NCBI GenBank assembly: GCA_018806985.1
Contig: JADANN010000369.1
Coordinates: 1,678,501-1,742,500, forward strand
Length of the DNA: 64,000 nt
Direction: 5' to 3'
Source: Angiostrongylus vasorum
Lineage: Eukaryota > Nematoda > Chromadorea > Rhabditida > Metastrongylidae
Shown: positions 24,181-35,756 of the stretch, in pieces
How the letters are laid out: each line of letters starts with the position of its first letter
Numbering within the stretch: position 1 is the stretch's first letter
Notes under the pieces: generated by a model
What the model was told of the DNA's origin: nothing
What the model saw: only the letters and a program-made list of their open reading frames with translations
The model's database searches: none
Translations under genes and position numbers: made by a program

Positions 24181-25057
24181 GGACGTGGGAGAAACCATTT
24201 AATTTAAACGCAGCAAGCTAAAATCGTGGTAAGTGCAAGTGTCCTCTTCTATTATAACAACGTCCATCTACACTCTTTGTCATACTCTTCGTGACGCAGA
24301 AACTTAACCGTTGAAAGTTAAAAAATTGTCCCTCGTTCATCGTATTCATCGAACTATACCTGAAAACGCTTGCGTTTTTCTACATGTAAATCATTTTTAA
24401 CGGAGAAATTATTAAGAAGTGAAGATGAGCCTTCTTCCTATGTTCTATCAAATAGAGATCCTCACACGTTTACCGATGATATCTTCCGCACCTATTAATC
24501 ATCTGGTAACTGAAGCAAGTATCAGTAAACTCAGTGGGTCCCGCGCTGGTTATCGGACTGAACTTGCTCGAGAAAAAATGGAGGCTGTAATCTCTGCATA
24601 CTGCCCTCTTTGAACCGTTTTTGATGAAAGGATATCCAAACTGTGTGGGTGAACGAACACTTGACTTTACTTAGTAAGGCTGTGGAAATGATGATGTCCG
24701 ATATCGCTCAAATATCACCTGCGGTAAGCAAAAAATTCCAATCTTGGTGCAATGTAATCAATAACCCGAGACAATGATCAAATGCAGTTGAGCTGCTGAC
24801 CTCTGTCGGGGTATAGGTTCATTCTTACCTCTTCAGAGCGAGCTTTTTCTGAAGCCAGGTAACGCTATTGTGTGATTAGACCTCATCGGCACATTGCAAA
24901 TTTGACACCCGGCAGTACTGTCGTCAAAGGCGGTAATGAGGTGATACCGTTCTGGAAGTGTTCATATGCAGTGGGATTATAAAGAGCCCATAACGTAGAA
25001 AAAATGTCTTATTGTAACGCCGTCCACATCAAACAAATTTATTTTGATCTGATTGTG
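24181..25057. other. No gene recognised
   Basis: A 64-codon frame at 24419-24613 has no partner exons and no match. Confidence 0.35.
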
Positions 25058-25326
25058 TGGGGCGCTTGTAGCGCAGTGGTTAGAGGTGCACTGCAATGCA
25101 TATGTTTTCGATCCCACGCCCCCAGGCTCGCTATAGTCTTCCATTCCCCTTCGGTCAGCAAATCGGTACCAGACTCGTTGGAAGGGTAGCACCACTGGCT
25201 CGATACATCGCGAGGCAAGTGCGAGTCCTTGTATAGGCCAGATATGCATCTAATAGTCTCTGACGATGCTTAATGAAGCCGAACGCATGACGATCGCTCA
25301 TGGATTGATCAACGCCAAGAGCTTTG
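25058..25326 (+). repeat. SINE-A
   Basis: Head GCTTGTAGCGCAGTGGTTAG, B box TTTTCGATCCC, central GGTACCAGACTCGTTGG, tail CAACGCCAAGAGCTTT. Confidence 0.75.
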
Positions 25327-25864
25327 GAGTTTCTTTTGTCTGACTGCGTTTGTCGAAAGATAGTTTGTCAGTTCCGTCATCTTTTTCTAAGTCACATATT
25401 CTCGTTGACGTTTTTCGTTGCTCGGTTGTTACTATCGTTTTTTTATTGCTCGGCAGTTATTAGCTTCTCTACGTCTACACCTTATTAATATTTTTAAATT
25501 CAAAGCGAACTATCTTTTAGACGTGTGCTGATTCCTCCCCCTCCTGACCGAACTAACGGAATGGACTGAGTATTTCAAAAGACCAACATTCCATTAACCT
25601 GAAAATGGTTGACCAATATGCATTTTTTCATTTTTCCTTTCTGAAACATTGCTACTCTCTGGGCCAGCGGATAATGATGCTGACTGCTGCAGGATGAATT
25701 ATCCGAAGAAAAACAAACGATTATCAACGAACAATCATCACCAACAACCGTTTTGTGTAAAAGGGCATCGCCGAGTGAGTTTCATTTCCGACTTTGTATA
25801 ACCTGGGCATTATGATTGATATATCTATGTATATGCCCCCTGCGAACTATCCATATTTAATTGA

Positions 25865-26505
25865 CGCGAGGTTGGTATAGATCTTCTTATCGTTTTTGTT
25901 GTTGTCGTTGTTGAATGGCTGACGTTTCGCGACTTCACCTTTCTCAGAGCCTGGTCGTACCATATGTAATAGTAGCCCTATAATCCAGCGAACTCCATAG
26001 CATTAATGAAGATCCAGCACATGAATAGACCCCCAATTTTCAAAAAACTACCCACCGTGGTGTCGGATTACCGCTTGTTGTTCATGAAGGATGATAGCTG
26101 AGACCCACCCATGGGGATGTGCATCGGAAAATCATTCTGAAATAAGGTGCCACATCACTTGTGATAGTAAGGCATTCGCCTTTCCACTTCATCTTTGGGC
26201 TTTTGAAATTTATCCAAAACGCCTCAACATTATTACGCGTTGATGTTTTAGATTCCAGCGCTAGGATCCGGCCATTCACTTTAAAATCGTCACCATTATG
26301 CTTTTGTGCCCTATGTGTACCCAGAGGGAGTAGACTGTCGAATTTCAGCTTTTCCATCTAGATGTTCTTTTATACCTTTCTTTCTTTTATGGAAACAAAG
26401 TGGTCTACCCGCTCTCCCTATATAATTCTCATGCCTTATATGAGATCGAGGATATTGTATCTGAACTCATGCAATCACCGCCCCTTCCCTTTAGGACAGA
26501 TTAAT
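25865..26505 (-). mobile_element. PLE 3' fragment (GIY-YIG relic and terminal repeat)
   Basis: The minus strand from about 26505 holds a decayed GIY-YIG domain; 26357-26082 reads LGTHRAQKHNGDDFKV and NVEAFWINFKSPKMKWKGECL, parallel to the 22.3-kb endonuclease. It runs into a terminal repeat at about 25865-25960 with a degraded hammerhead core. The RT is absent. Confidence 0.65.
25916..25954 (-). ncRNA. Degraded hammerhead-like core
   Basis: The minus strand reads CTGAGAA instead of CTGANGA, then GCGAAACGTCAGCC. The GAAAC-GTC half is intact and the CTGA half has a substitution at an essential position. Confidence 0.3.
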
Positions 26506-27111
26506 CCGTTCCTCTGGACCATTGATTTGAGTCGATGGTCTGGAGTCGTTCATCCTTTCGATGCTGTGTCTTCGTCGTCGTTTCGAGTCGAATCTTATCC
26601 ATTATAGCATCGTTCGAGTGGATGGAGCTCACGAACTGCCCTTATTTAGGTGAGGCAAGGTCGGTATAGATCTTCACAGTGTTGTTGTCGTTGTTCAACG
26701 GCTGCCCCACAATTCTGTGTACTCCATACTATGTAGTATAGGGAAAACGAAGATGTCGAAAAGTTCGCCGAATAGACCTTTTTATCAACCTCATGTTGGC
26801 TTGTCAATAAGTGAATACATATGGAACCCACTAATGCTGTTCACCTAAGTACAAATCAGATCTGAATATACATATACTAGCATTGAGCTGTTCTTACTAA
26901 TCACCTACATAAGATATAATCTATCGTCGGTGACCCAAACATAAGGTCACCCATTGTCAATAGCCTGTGTGATGACTGAGAACGGGCAACTAGGACCGGC
27001 ATTTTTCCGAGTGTAGGATCAGAACTGCTAAAGATAATAATCCAGATCTGAGTGCACATATATAAGCAAAAATGATAACAAGAAACCGCTCCGGTGTAGA
27101 TCTTTTGCAGC
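26506..27111. other. Repeat-like, unassigned
   Basis: GGTCGGTATAGATCTTC near 26652 repeats a phrase found at 25873, so part of this is a scrap of the neighbouring PLE terminal region. The rest is unassigned. Confidence 0.35.
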
Positions 27112-27333
27112 AATTCATTCGACTTCACTAAGCATAGTATTGACTGGACGAATATCTGGCCCATGCAGTGACCCCAGAGGCCTGCCGATTTGTGATTTCA
27201 GTGCATTTTTATTCTCCCGAACAAATCTATAACACGAAGAGGTGGAAACGTTGATGGCTCAGGGCGCAAGATCGAACAAGTTGACGAACCAGTATGTGTT
27301 GCAGTGATCCTCTGACCACTGCATACGCCCGTC
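27112..27333 (-). repeat. SINE-A, diverged and 3'-truncated
   Basis: CATTCGACTTCACTAAGCAT begins the copy; CCCGAACAAATCT marks the central domain and TGACCACTGCATACGCCC the head. Confidence 0.6.
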
Positions 27334-27465
27334 CTCGTTCATTTGATTTCGGGTCCTGAAATAGTGCTCAGAATATCAGAAGGAAAAGTAGGTGGGAACA
27401 GTAGAATTGTCAAGCAGAGGAAAACAAACAATCGGCCTGGCAACGAAACAAGGGAATAAGGGATA

Positions 27466-27740
27466 AAAGGATAATGCTCTCGTCGTTGATCAATCGCTGA
27501 GGAATATACCATGGATTCGACTTCATTAACCATCGTTGGAAGTGACTGAATGCACATCTGGTCTTTACAATGACTCGCAGTGGCGTACCAATGTATCGAG
27601 CTGGTGCTGCTTTCCTCTCAGACAAGTCTGGCAGCAATGTGCCGAACCCAAATGGCTGAAAGCTTTGGTGAGCCTGAAGCCTGAACCGATCCCATATGTA
27701 TTGCAGGGCGCCCCCCGAACACTGGGCTATACACGTCCTT
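27466..27740 (-). repeat. SINE-A
   Basis: Tail AAAGGATAATGCTCTCGTCG, central TCAGACAAGTCTGGCAGC, head complement near 27715-27738. Lies 330 bp upstream of the 28.1-kb collagen. Confidence 0.75.
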
Positions 27741-28068
27741 CGAAACATGAGACCCTGTGTATTATACGTTTCCACTGAAGCAAAATTGACTTTATCGTTC
27801 TACATTTTACGAAGTGGAAAGCACTGTCTTTTTCCAGCTGCATTCATTTTGTGAGAGAGTGAGAGATGTATGTGTTTAGAATATGGAGAATAGCGGTACT
27901 CGAACAGAAAAAGGAGTAGAACAGGTTCTAGGCACACCCGTATTGTAATGTTCGTATCACACTCGATAACCATGTTATATCGAAGCCTGTCGCCTTTGGT
28001 ATGTAATTTTGAATACATCCGAATTCGTATACGTTCTATTCATTTTAAGAATGTTACAGATACACCTG

Positions 28069-28074
28069 TTACAG
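28069..28074 (+). promoter_or_regulatory. Probable spliced-leader acceptor of the 28.1-kb collagen
   Basis: TTACAG ends directly at the ATG. The 34.3-kb collagen has the same layout (TTGCAG then ATG). Nematode cuticle collagen mRNAs are commonly trans-spliced at such sites; here it is inferred from position only. Confidence 0.45.
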
Positions 28075-29259
28075 ATGAATACTGCAATGTACTACAGCAT
28101 CCTAAGCGTCTTCATTTTCACGGGTATTATATTCTGCAGTGTATTTTTAATAATTCTAGACGTACTAGATGAAATAGGCGAGTTTCGCTCAATGGTTGAA
28201 GAGGATCTCGATCAGTTCAAGGTGGATTTCAGTTCTAGACTTTTTTTTATCATAAGGGATGTTTTCGAGTGGTGATGTTTTAACATATCAAGGACTTTTG
28301 CAGGACTATGCCGACAACGCTTTGAAGATGATGATGGAGATGAAACACGTGCACGTGCCAAAAACCCACATATTTTATAAGTTTAATATTCCTGTCACGA
28401 GAGTCGAAGCGTATTCTAGTAATGGTTTCGAAGGCACAGTGGTTGAAGATAGTGACTGTGATAATTCTGCTATGTGCCAATGTGAGGAATGTCGAGTGGG
28501 ACCGCCTGGACCTCCTGGAGATCCGGGATTACCTGGTGAAGATGGTATGCCCGGTCAACCAGGGCACCCTGGATCACCAGCTAGCGTCAATTCTGAGACG
28601 TTTGGAAGAGGATGTGTCATTAACACTTTAGAACCGCCGTATTCACTTGAATCAGACAGTTCATTAAGACTAGGAGATCCGGCAGGATATTCTGACATTT
28701 GTTGGAACAGTGGAGGTGGACCCGGGCCACCTCAACCAAGTTTATCAGGACTCACTGGCAACATTGGAGCACGTAGAGCAGACGGACAATCAGACACGCT
28801 ACAGTGTAATCACCAAAGATATGTCAACTTAGTTGAACTTTTCGGCTCAGCTGGACAACCAGACTGGAATAGCACGGTTAAGGAAACCGGTGTACCAAGA
28901 CCGATAGGACCACCAGGACTGACGGACAGTCCTGAAAATCAAGGAGAATCGGGAGGATTTACACAAACCATATCAGACGAGGCAGTGAACTTGGGTGGTG
29001 ACTGCTGCCCTCATCTGGTCAGAGATTGCTCTTCTGATGGCATTGCTTCTACTGCTGGAAGAGGTCATTCAGCTGATTGTGAAGGTAAGAAATTGGGAAA
29101 CAATAGTGTGTATGTATTTTAGAACTCGCGGACGTTGTTAACGCCTGTAATAAACATTGTGTACAGCATTTCCGAATAGAAATTTATAATCCTAAGAGTA
29201 ATTTGAAGGATGAAGATCTAGATAGCCCAATAGACGATGACTTGGCCAATTTCAGTTAG
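28075..29259 (+). CDS. Divergent cuticle-collagen gene with eroded Gly-X-Y repeat
   Basis: Exons are 28075-28221, 28304-29084 and 29123-29259 (phases 0 and 1; the second intron is only 38 bp), giving about 354 residues. Exon 1 encodes 49 residues with a hydrophobic signal-anchor and ends in EEDLDQFK, closely matching the first exon of the collagen at 34.3 kb, which also has 49 residues and a phase-0 boundary. Exon 2 continues the N-terminal domain (DYADNALKMMMEMKH), then a cysteine cluster CQCEECR, then about nine intact Gly-X-Y triplets. After that glycine is replaced at many expected positions by Arg, Asp, Glu or Asn, although the frame stays open. Exon 3 adds a charged, non-collagenous tail ending DDDLANFS. 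The ATG follows GTTACAG directly, as at a trans-splice site. AATAAA lies about 80 bp past the stop. It may be a decaying paralogue or a collagen-derived protein with a new role. Confidence 0.7.
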
Positions 29260-29337
29260 TTACACTTATAATGTAAGTGTCGAAGCCCTATAAAATCACA
29301 AATTACGTTCTCCAATGAACATTGCTATTTAGGAATC

Positions 29338-29343
29338 AATAAA
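29338..29343 (+). terminator. Poly(A) signal AATAAA of the 28.1-kb collagen
   Basis: AATAAA lies about 80 bp downstream of the TAG stop at 29257-29259, a normal distance for a nematode 3' UTR. This supports the three-exon model over one ending inside intron 2. Confidence 0.4.
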
Positions 29344-29744
29344 ATTGATCGGATGGGCAATATTCCTTAGACTTGATGCAACGTCATTGTAAACGTTTCG
29401 CACGTTATTTTTTCGACCACATTTGGCAAACAGGCAGTTCTCACGCCCTTGAACAAGAAGAACCAGATTACCTCTGGTCTATTTAAGGAGGAAATGTCAT
29501 TTGCCATTTATGAATTAATGTGATCAACACTACAGAATCACTAAATGGATGCTAAAGCACTTTGGCTTAGTGAACTGATTAGATTGGTAATGTATACCGA
29601 AACGTGAGCCTGCTGCTGAATTAGGAGATTAACATCACAGTAAAGGTCATAAGAACGTTTTCTGATCCATACGAAATGACCATCATATAGACCTTCTTCC
29701 GAATTATTGACATACCGATGGATTTATTTCGTTCATATCAATCC

Positions 29745-29940
29745 CGTTGACGAGTATTTGCTGATGGTAGTGATCGATAAAAAACTAGATGAGAGAGAGT
29801 CGAAACGAAAGACCCGCATGGTGTGGTGGTGAACACGTTACCCCGGAAAGGGTAATAACGCGTTCGTTCTCCATCGCAGACACCTACGGTCCGCAGTTTT
29901 GCAAATATCTCAGCACCACTGTGGTTATTTTTTTTAATAG
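29745..29940 (+). repeat. Family D element
   Basis: AGACCCGCATGGTGTGGTGG, AACGCGTTCGTTCTCC, GCAGTTTTGCAAATATCTCAG. Lies about 400 bp downstream of the 28.1-kb collagen poly(A) signal. Confidence 0.65.
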
Positions 29941-31307
29941 TTTCAAAATTTCAAAAAAGCAACCTCTCAAATTAGCTGTGAAACGAGTGCTTATACAATT
30001 TCCGTAAGAAGTTTCTGCTGTAGTGATAAAAATCGAAAGTAGGGATTCTTCCATATTTTTGAAGGTTTTCAAAGTCGGTTTTGAAAAACTTTGATTCTCA
30101 ACTAGATAGCTAGTATATGACCGTTAGCTGCAGGATGCACTGCTACCGTGAAAACAGATCCAAACGGATGGCAAGGGACCAACAGCCGTCCTGTACAAAA
30201 GCTCTCCCCTAAATGAGGAAATTTGATTGGAGCGGTACCCCACTCAAGAAGATTCGCCTCGGCTGTGACTACGAAGATGCAGGAGTACGAACAACTGTGC
30301 ACCATCGACTCGGATCATCACCGCTCTGAAGAAAAAAGCGTCGAAGTTTAAGGCGAATAAAACTTGAATATCCTAGTGTCAACTGTTAATCTGACAAAAA
30401 ACTTTAAGAGTCCTTCCCACAGCGGTTTTTTCTCGGCCACATAATTAGTCTTGTGTAAGTAGACTTCCGAGTAGTATGTAAACACCAATTTCTATGCATT
30501 ATATGATGCTTCTTTTTTGTTTAGATCGAATAATATTCCTCGGATTTGTTTCAATGATTATTAAGGAATAATTAGAGCGACGATTAATCATTTGTCACTT
30601 TTGTTGCCTCACAAAGTAATTCGTAAAAAATGGTCTGATTCATGCGCTGAATGAGCTGTAGTTTCTGAGTCTGTTTGCTTCTTTCCTCAGTGACATGCCA
30701 TTTGCTGATTGAACGTGGTTTCCGTCGCATCTCCTAGTCAGCCGTGCTAGGGCGTTTCCAGGTTTCACTGTGGACAGGTACTGGAGGTTGTTGATCGGAA
30801 GGTTGGGTGCTAGTTTGCAAGTGGAACTGTTTCAAGATGGCACCAGTTATTACGACATCAATTTTTTTCCACTCACTCCGATGATTACAAGATTCAATAG
30901 GGGAGTTGCTGGCATCTAGCAATTTCTAAGTCGTTCTGATATCCATTCAATCACAATCTTTCCAAGACAATTATTTTGATGTATGCTTCTACGACATTGC
31001 GGTTCTGCCAAGTGTTTACGAAACATTTCTGTGTTCTAGACTTCCATTAGAAAGCAGTGAGTACGAAGTGATTTGGAAGTTCTTCTACGCTAACCCTTCT
31101 GAATTATGAAAACTGCATGAACAAGTTTTATGCTTTTTCTTCCGTTTCCACACTACTTAGGAATGATGCGTACAATTTCTATTCGCCTTTCATTCTAACA
31201 AATCGTTAACACTCCCAAGATCTGCCAAGTATTACGAAAAACAAGCACTTACAATACACATATGTCTATACATATATACATATCAATATGACATATGTAT
31301 ATAAACA
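29941..31307. other. Mostly empty; small PLE-type scrap
   Basis: ACCATCGACTCGGATCATC followed by CTCTGAAGAAAAAAGCGTCG at 30302-30350 is a decayed copy of the 384-bp repeat terminus. No gene is seen. Confidence 0.4.
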
Positions 31308-31582
31308 AAAGAGCGTGTGTGGCGCAGTGGTCGGAGGTGCCCTGCGACACACACATGGAATCGATCCCCGCGCCCGTGGTTCACCAAGCTTTCCATCCCT
31401 ACGGGATCGCCAAATTGGTACCAGACTTGTCTAGGAGGATAGCAGCACTGGCTCGATACATGGGTAGGCCACAGTGAGTCATTGTAAAGGCCAGATATGC
31501 ATTCAATCACCTCCGACGATGCTTAATGAAATTGAATGCATGACGCATTCCTCAGGGGATTGATCGAAGCCGAGAGCTTTTA
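31308..31582 (+). repeat. SINE-A, well preserved
   Basis: A box GTGTGGCGCAGTGGTCGGAG, B box GGAATCGATCCC, central GGTACCAGACTTGTCTAGG, tail GAAGCCGAGAGCTTT. A good reference copy. The pol III internal promoter boxes look intact. Confidence 0.85.
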
Positions 31583-32089
31583 GCTTTAACTTTGTGTATA
31601 CAAAGAAACAAAATTTCGAAAGAAAATGCGAAATATTCCTTATTCCTTCTGGATATGACTATCATGATAAGTACAACAATTTAGAAAAAGCACCATAGTC
31701 AAATTCTTCTCACGTAGTCGCTGGTTGGAAATTATCACTCCAGGTTCGACCTTACTTAATCAACAGACACTGTAAATCTTGATACAGTAAAAAAAATCTG
31801 GAAGAGTCCAGTACAGTCAAATACTTGTTGAAATTTTAAATATCCAAAGGAAACAATCCCATCCTCACAATAAACAGCAGCATCTGTAACACAACGTTAA
31901 CGACACATAAGTCCACCGATGACAGACCGATTAAAGATGCAAAAATTATTGTAAGTAAATAGACATCATGAGCTGCAACTACCAGTTTTGTATTTAAGTT
32001 AGTCGATCCAAGGAGAATGGAGCGAGGTTTAACAATTCATTATGAAACGCACATGATTCATTCAGTGACATTTTCTAAAATAAGCCCTA

Positions 32090-32376
32090 AAGGATAAAGG
32101 ATGAAGCTCTCGGCGTTGGTCAATCTCTGAGGGATGCGCCATGCATTCGACTTCATTAAACATCGTTTGGAGGTGAATGAATGCATATCTGGTCTTTACA
32201 ATGGCTCATGGTGGCCTACCGATATATCGAGCCAGTGCTGCTCTCCTCCTAGACAAGTCTGGTACCAATCTGTCGACCCCTGAGAGATGTAAGGCTTGGT
32301 GAGCAATGGGCGCAGGGGATCGATCATCCCATTTGTATTGCAGAGTTCCTCCGACCACTGCGCCACACGCGCTCTC
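32090..32376 (-). repeat. SINE-A
   Basis: Tail AAAGGATAAAGGATGAAGC shows a repeated AAGGATA unit; central CTAGACAAGTCTGGTACC; head complement CCACTGCGCCACACGCGC. Confidence 0.8.
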
Positions 32377-32809
32377 TCCGAATTAGCAAATGTTATCAAT
32401 GAGGGCATCTCTGCGAAATCCGTTTTCGTAAAAGTTTGGAGACAAACAGCTAGTGAAATTTTGACAGGTATTTTTTGAAGTTTTGTTCGCTATGAAACGC
32501 ATCATCTTCAACATGTTTCATATCGAAGAGACTTTGTCCTACAATGAGAGCAGGCATAATCCTTCTAAAACATTCTTTAAAATTTGAATATGTTTTAAAC
32601 TGATTTCTACAAAATAGTCGAGAACGAAATTTAAAAAGCATAAAGTTTCAAATATACACGCGGCTTCCACGAGAAGTAGTGATACATTTGAAAATACCAC
32701 AGTATTCTACTGAACGAAATTCCACTTGATCAACTGCTTTGCTCCTCGAAACACACGCCCTGACGGAGAAGAAGTGAAAACGCAATCAGTTTCGCTTTGT
32801 GCACATTAA

Positions 32810-33086
32810 AAGATAAAGGATAAAGCTCTTGGCGTTGAACAATACTTGAGGGATGCGCCATGCATCCGACTAGCATCGTTTGGAGGTGATTGAATGCATA
32901 TCTGGCCTTTACAATGAATCGCGGTGGCCTGCCGATCTATAGAGTCAGTGCTGCATCCTCCCAGGCAAGTCTGGTACTAATTTGTCGACCCCGGAGGGTT
33001 GGAAGGCTTGGTGGGTCATGGGTGCGGAGATCGACTCCACGTGTGTGTTGCAGGGAGGCTCCGACCACTGCTCCACTCGCGCCGCT
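32810..33086 (-). repeat. SINE-A
   Basis: Tail AAAGATAAAGGATAAAGC, central CCAGGCAAGTCTGGTAC, head complement CCACTGCTCCACTCGCGCC. A third copy in the collagen interval, about 430 bp from the previous one. Confidence 0.8.
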
Positions 33087-34143
33087 TGTGCACATTAGAG
33101 CTTGAGGAACAGCTTTCTAAACCGTTGAAATTCGTAATGGAAGACTTTTGATAATGTGATAAGGAGTTCAATATTCCAAAGTACAATCCATTCCAAAAAA
33201 ATGGAATGCTTTGATGGAGTTCTGTCAGAAGAATGAATTGTCAATCACTAATCACCGCTATTTCATCACCACCTGGAAAGAAAAGGGCTCCCAACTTTCA
33301 AGTTCCTCGTCGCTCTGTGACCTTTTCATCAATTCAAAAGCGAAAGACACTAAAATGGTCTTATTTCAAGCCGTTTCCTCAACACTACTCGGAAATCTAC
33401 TTCTATCATATTTCTCAAAAACGTTACGAAGCACTGTCGAAGGTACTAAAGTTGTTCTTTATCTCATTACACTTGTTGTCGCTGAGGGGCGAAGCTGAAA
33501 GTAGATCTAGCCAAAAAATCAACTTTGTCTAAAGTGGTTCCGATCAAATGAAATGCCATATAAGCACTAAACGCCATCATTACGTACAGGATAGAGGTCT
33601 AATAAACTGGGACAAATATCTGAAGAGCTGAGGGCTCAGTCATTGAAAAAAAACTTTAGGATAAAGGAGGAGAAATCCAAATCAACGAACCAAAGAAAGT
33701 TCGTGTTAGTTTTTCGCATGTATAAAGGATCGATGTCCAAACTTTAAACAGCAAGATAGAGTCAATGGGTTAGCAGTGTCGCCATTGCCTAACAGTTAAC
33801 ATCACCTGTTTAAGAAATACTTGTTTGTGTTTCCTACAAAGGGTAATTGCAGTGGTGACTGTAGAAAGGCTGCTGTTTTGAACTTTTGCAAATAAATCGA
33901 CGAGGTGGCCGACCAATACGATAACAACAACAACAAGACGAATGCTTCTAATAAACAATGAGGGAACCATCACTGTCATTGTGATCCCGTTTCTTGATGG
34001 CACTAAACTGTTGTGAATGCCCTGTAAAAAACTGGATTTTCGGTTCCAACTCGAGAAGACAACACTACAAGGTCCATCACCATTTCACAGGCGAACATCA
34101 TGCCTTGTGTACGCAAACAAACTAGGTCAGGTGTTTGACTGCA
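33087..34143. other. Upstream region of the 34.3-kb collagen
   Basis: Two overlapping frames near 33211-33532 (95 and 99 codons) lack domain or splice support. The promoter side of the collagen begins after about 34000. Confidence 0.35.
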
Positions 34144-34152
34144 TTATAAAAA
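34144..34152 (+). promoter_or_regulatory. TATA box of the 34.3-kb collagen
   Basis: TTATAAAAAGG lies about 112 bp upstream of the ATG and is followed by a stretch without in-frame collagen sequence. Cuticle collagen genes commonly have TATA-type promoters close to the start codon. Confidence 0.4.
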
Positions 34153-34257
34153 GGCCTCCATTTACTGCACTAGACACCTACACTGCTCTTGGCAACGGTG
34201 AGAGTCATTTTCTAACTCGTTTCCTCATTGAATTTTCCAACAAATTTGTTTTTGAAG

Positions 34258-34263
34258 TTGCAG
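34258..34263 (+). promoter_or_regulatory. Probable spliced-leader acceptor of the 34.3-kb collagen
   Basis: TTGCAG directly precedes the ATG at 34264, with a T-rich tract upstream. Its position right at the start codon suggests a trans-splice acceptor and fixes the start choice. Confidence 0.45.
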
Positions 34264-35656
34264 ATGGGAGAAATAATGCACTACGTTGTAACCGGCATAT
34301 TCGTCAGCACGGCTGTACTGCTCTGTACGGCATTTGTCATCATTTTTGACGTTGTCAACGGAATTAAGGACTTTCATAGTGAGATCGACAGGGATCTTGA
34401 CCAATTCAAGGTACTTATTTGATTTAACGAAGTACTGCTCCTTACTAGGATCTATAAGCTCTTTCTGAAAATACCTGTTTCCTATTTATAATTGATTATC
34501 GCTGCAGCATATCTCTAACGACGCATGGAAGATGATGATGGCAGTCGCACAAAAAGCACAGGGCCCCATACCTCTCTCGGTGTTCAGCTCGACGGCTAGA
34601 TTTCGAAGAGGAGGGGCATATTCTACTGGTGGAGTTGGTGTTAATGCTTATAGAGGTCCAATTCGAGGTCCCACATACGCACCTACTGGAGGTTGTCAGT
34701 GTGCTGCACAAGCTTCCCGATGTCCATCTGGTCCACCTGGTCGGTAATAAATTTTCGTTGTTAGCTAAGATACTCTTTGCCGAACTGTGCACCAACGTGT
34801 TTCCAGGACCTCCAGGTCGGCCGGGTTTACCAGGAGAGAGTGGTCAACCTGGAAATGTAGGGATTACAGGGCGGTATCGGCAAAACCTACGAGGCGCAAC
34901 GTGGAGGAACGGGATGCATCACGTGTCCAGCAGGCCCTCCTGGGCCACCTGGACCAGATGGGCCTCCAGGACCTGCTGGACCCCCTGGAAATCCAGGAAT
35001 TCAGACAATTAGCGGAGGAGGCGGTAAGAGCAAACAAAAAATAGTTTTGTAGTATCGATCAAGTGACTCTTCGATATATATATGTATATATATAACTTTC
35101 TAGGGCCACCCGGACCTCCAGGACCGCCAGGAGCTCCAGGACCAAGTGGAAATCCAGGTCAACAGGGAAACAGTGGACAACCTGGACAGCCAGGTCAGAA
35201 ACTCTCAGCCGTACTGGTGATAAAGGATACAAGATAATTGGTAGCAAAGGGCAACATACTGGTGATATTCTAAGAAGTCTACTTTTAGGATCGCGCACTG
35301 TAAACCAACCAGGGCCAGCTGGACCACCTGGACCACCTGGCCCACCGGGCCAGCCTGGGCAGGTTGGTTATGCCACAGGAAATGCCGGACCGCCTGGACC
35401 ACCTGGTCCACCTGGAAATGATGGCGCTCCAGGAAGTCCAGGAAGTCCTGGTCCGCCAGGGATTGGTGGAGTACCAGGGTCAGACGCAGCATACTGTCCC
35501 TGCCCTCCACGTATTGCTGGAGGTGGAGCTCCTGTTGAAGAACCAAGCATTGGTGTTGTGGCACCTGGGGCAGCCAGTCGTTATCAACCAAAATCGGTTG
35601 GAGGCGATGGTGTACCTTACTCTGGAAACCGCTATGGGAAAAGAGCTAGTGCTTGA
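34264..35656 (+). CDS. Nematode cuticle collagen, five exons, one apparent frameshift
   Basis: Structural protein of the nematode cuticle, secreted and assembled as a trimer. Exons are 34264-34410, 34508-34739, 34807-35023, 35104-35193 and 35289-35656, about 350 residues. Exon 1 has a signal-anchor helix and ends DRDLDQFK. Exon 2 ([11 protein letters not shown]) contains RFRR, a likely furin-type processing site, and a cysteine cluster [10 protein letters not shown] before the first Gly-X-Y run. A second cysteine pair (GCITCPAG) divides the helix, and the classic C-terminal AAYCPCPPR is followed by a Gly/Tyr-rich tail ending YGKRASA. The exon 2-3 join needs a weak GTCGGT donor. In exon 3 an extra base near 34872 shifts the frame: upstream reads GNVGITG and downstream [13 protein letters not shown]. 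It is either an assembly error or the first lesion of a pseudogene. Everything else is well formed, so I favour a real gene. Confidence 0.85.
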
Positions 35657-35756
35657 AATTGATTATGTGGAAGTGGGGAAGTGGCAGTTGGAGGAGGCGG
35701 AGGCAGTAACAAAAAGTTCTGTAGATCAATGAACACATTTGTTTCATAAAAATTTG

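Noticed and set aside
34857..34869. A real 13-nt intron in the collagen
   Set aside because: The ends fit GT...AG and the frame is restored, but the length is far below any intron that spliceosomes are known to remove.
35205..35591. 128-codon minus-strand frame rich in Gln, Val and Leu
   Set aside because: It is the antisense shadow of the Gly-Pro repeat in the collagen.
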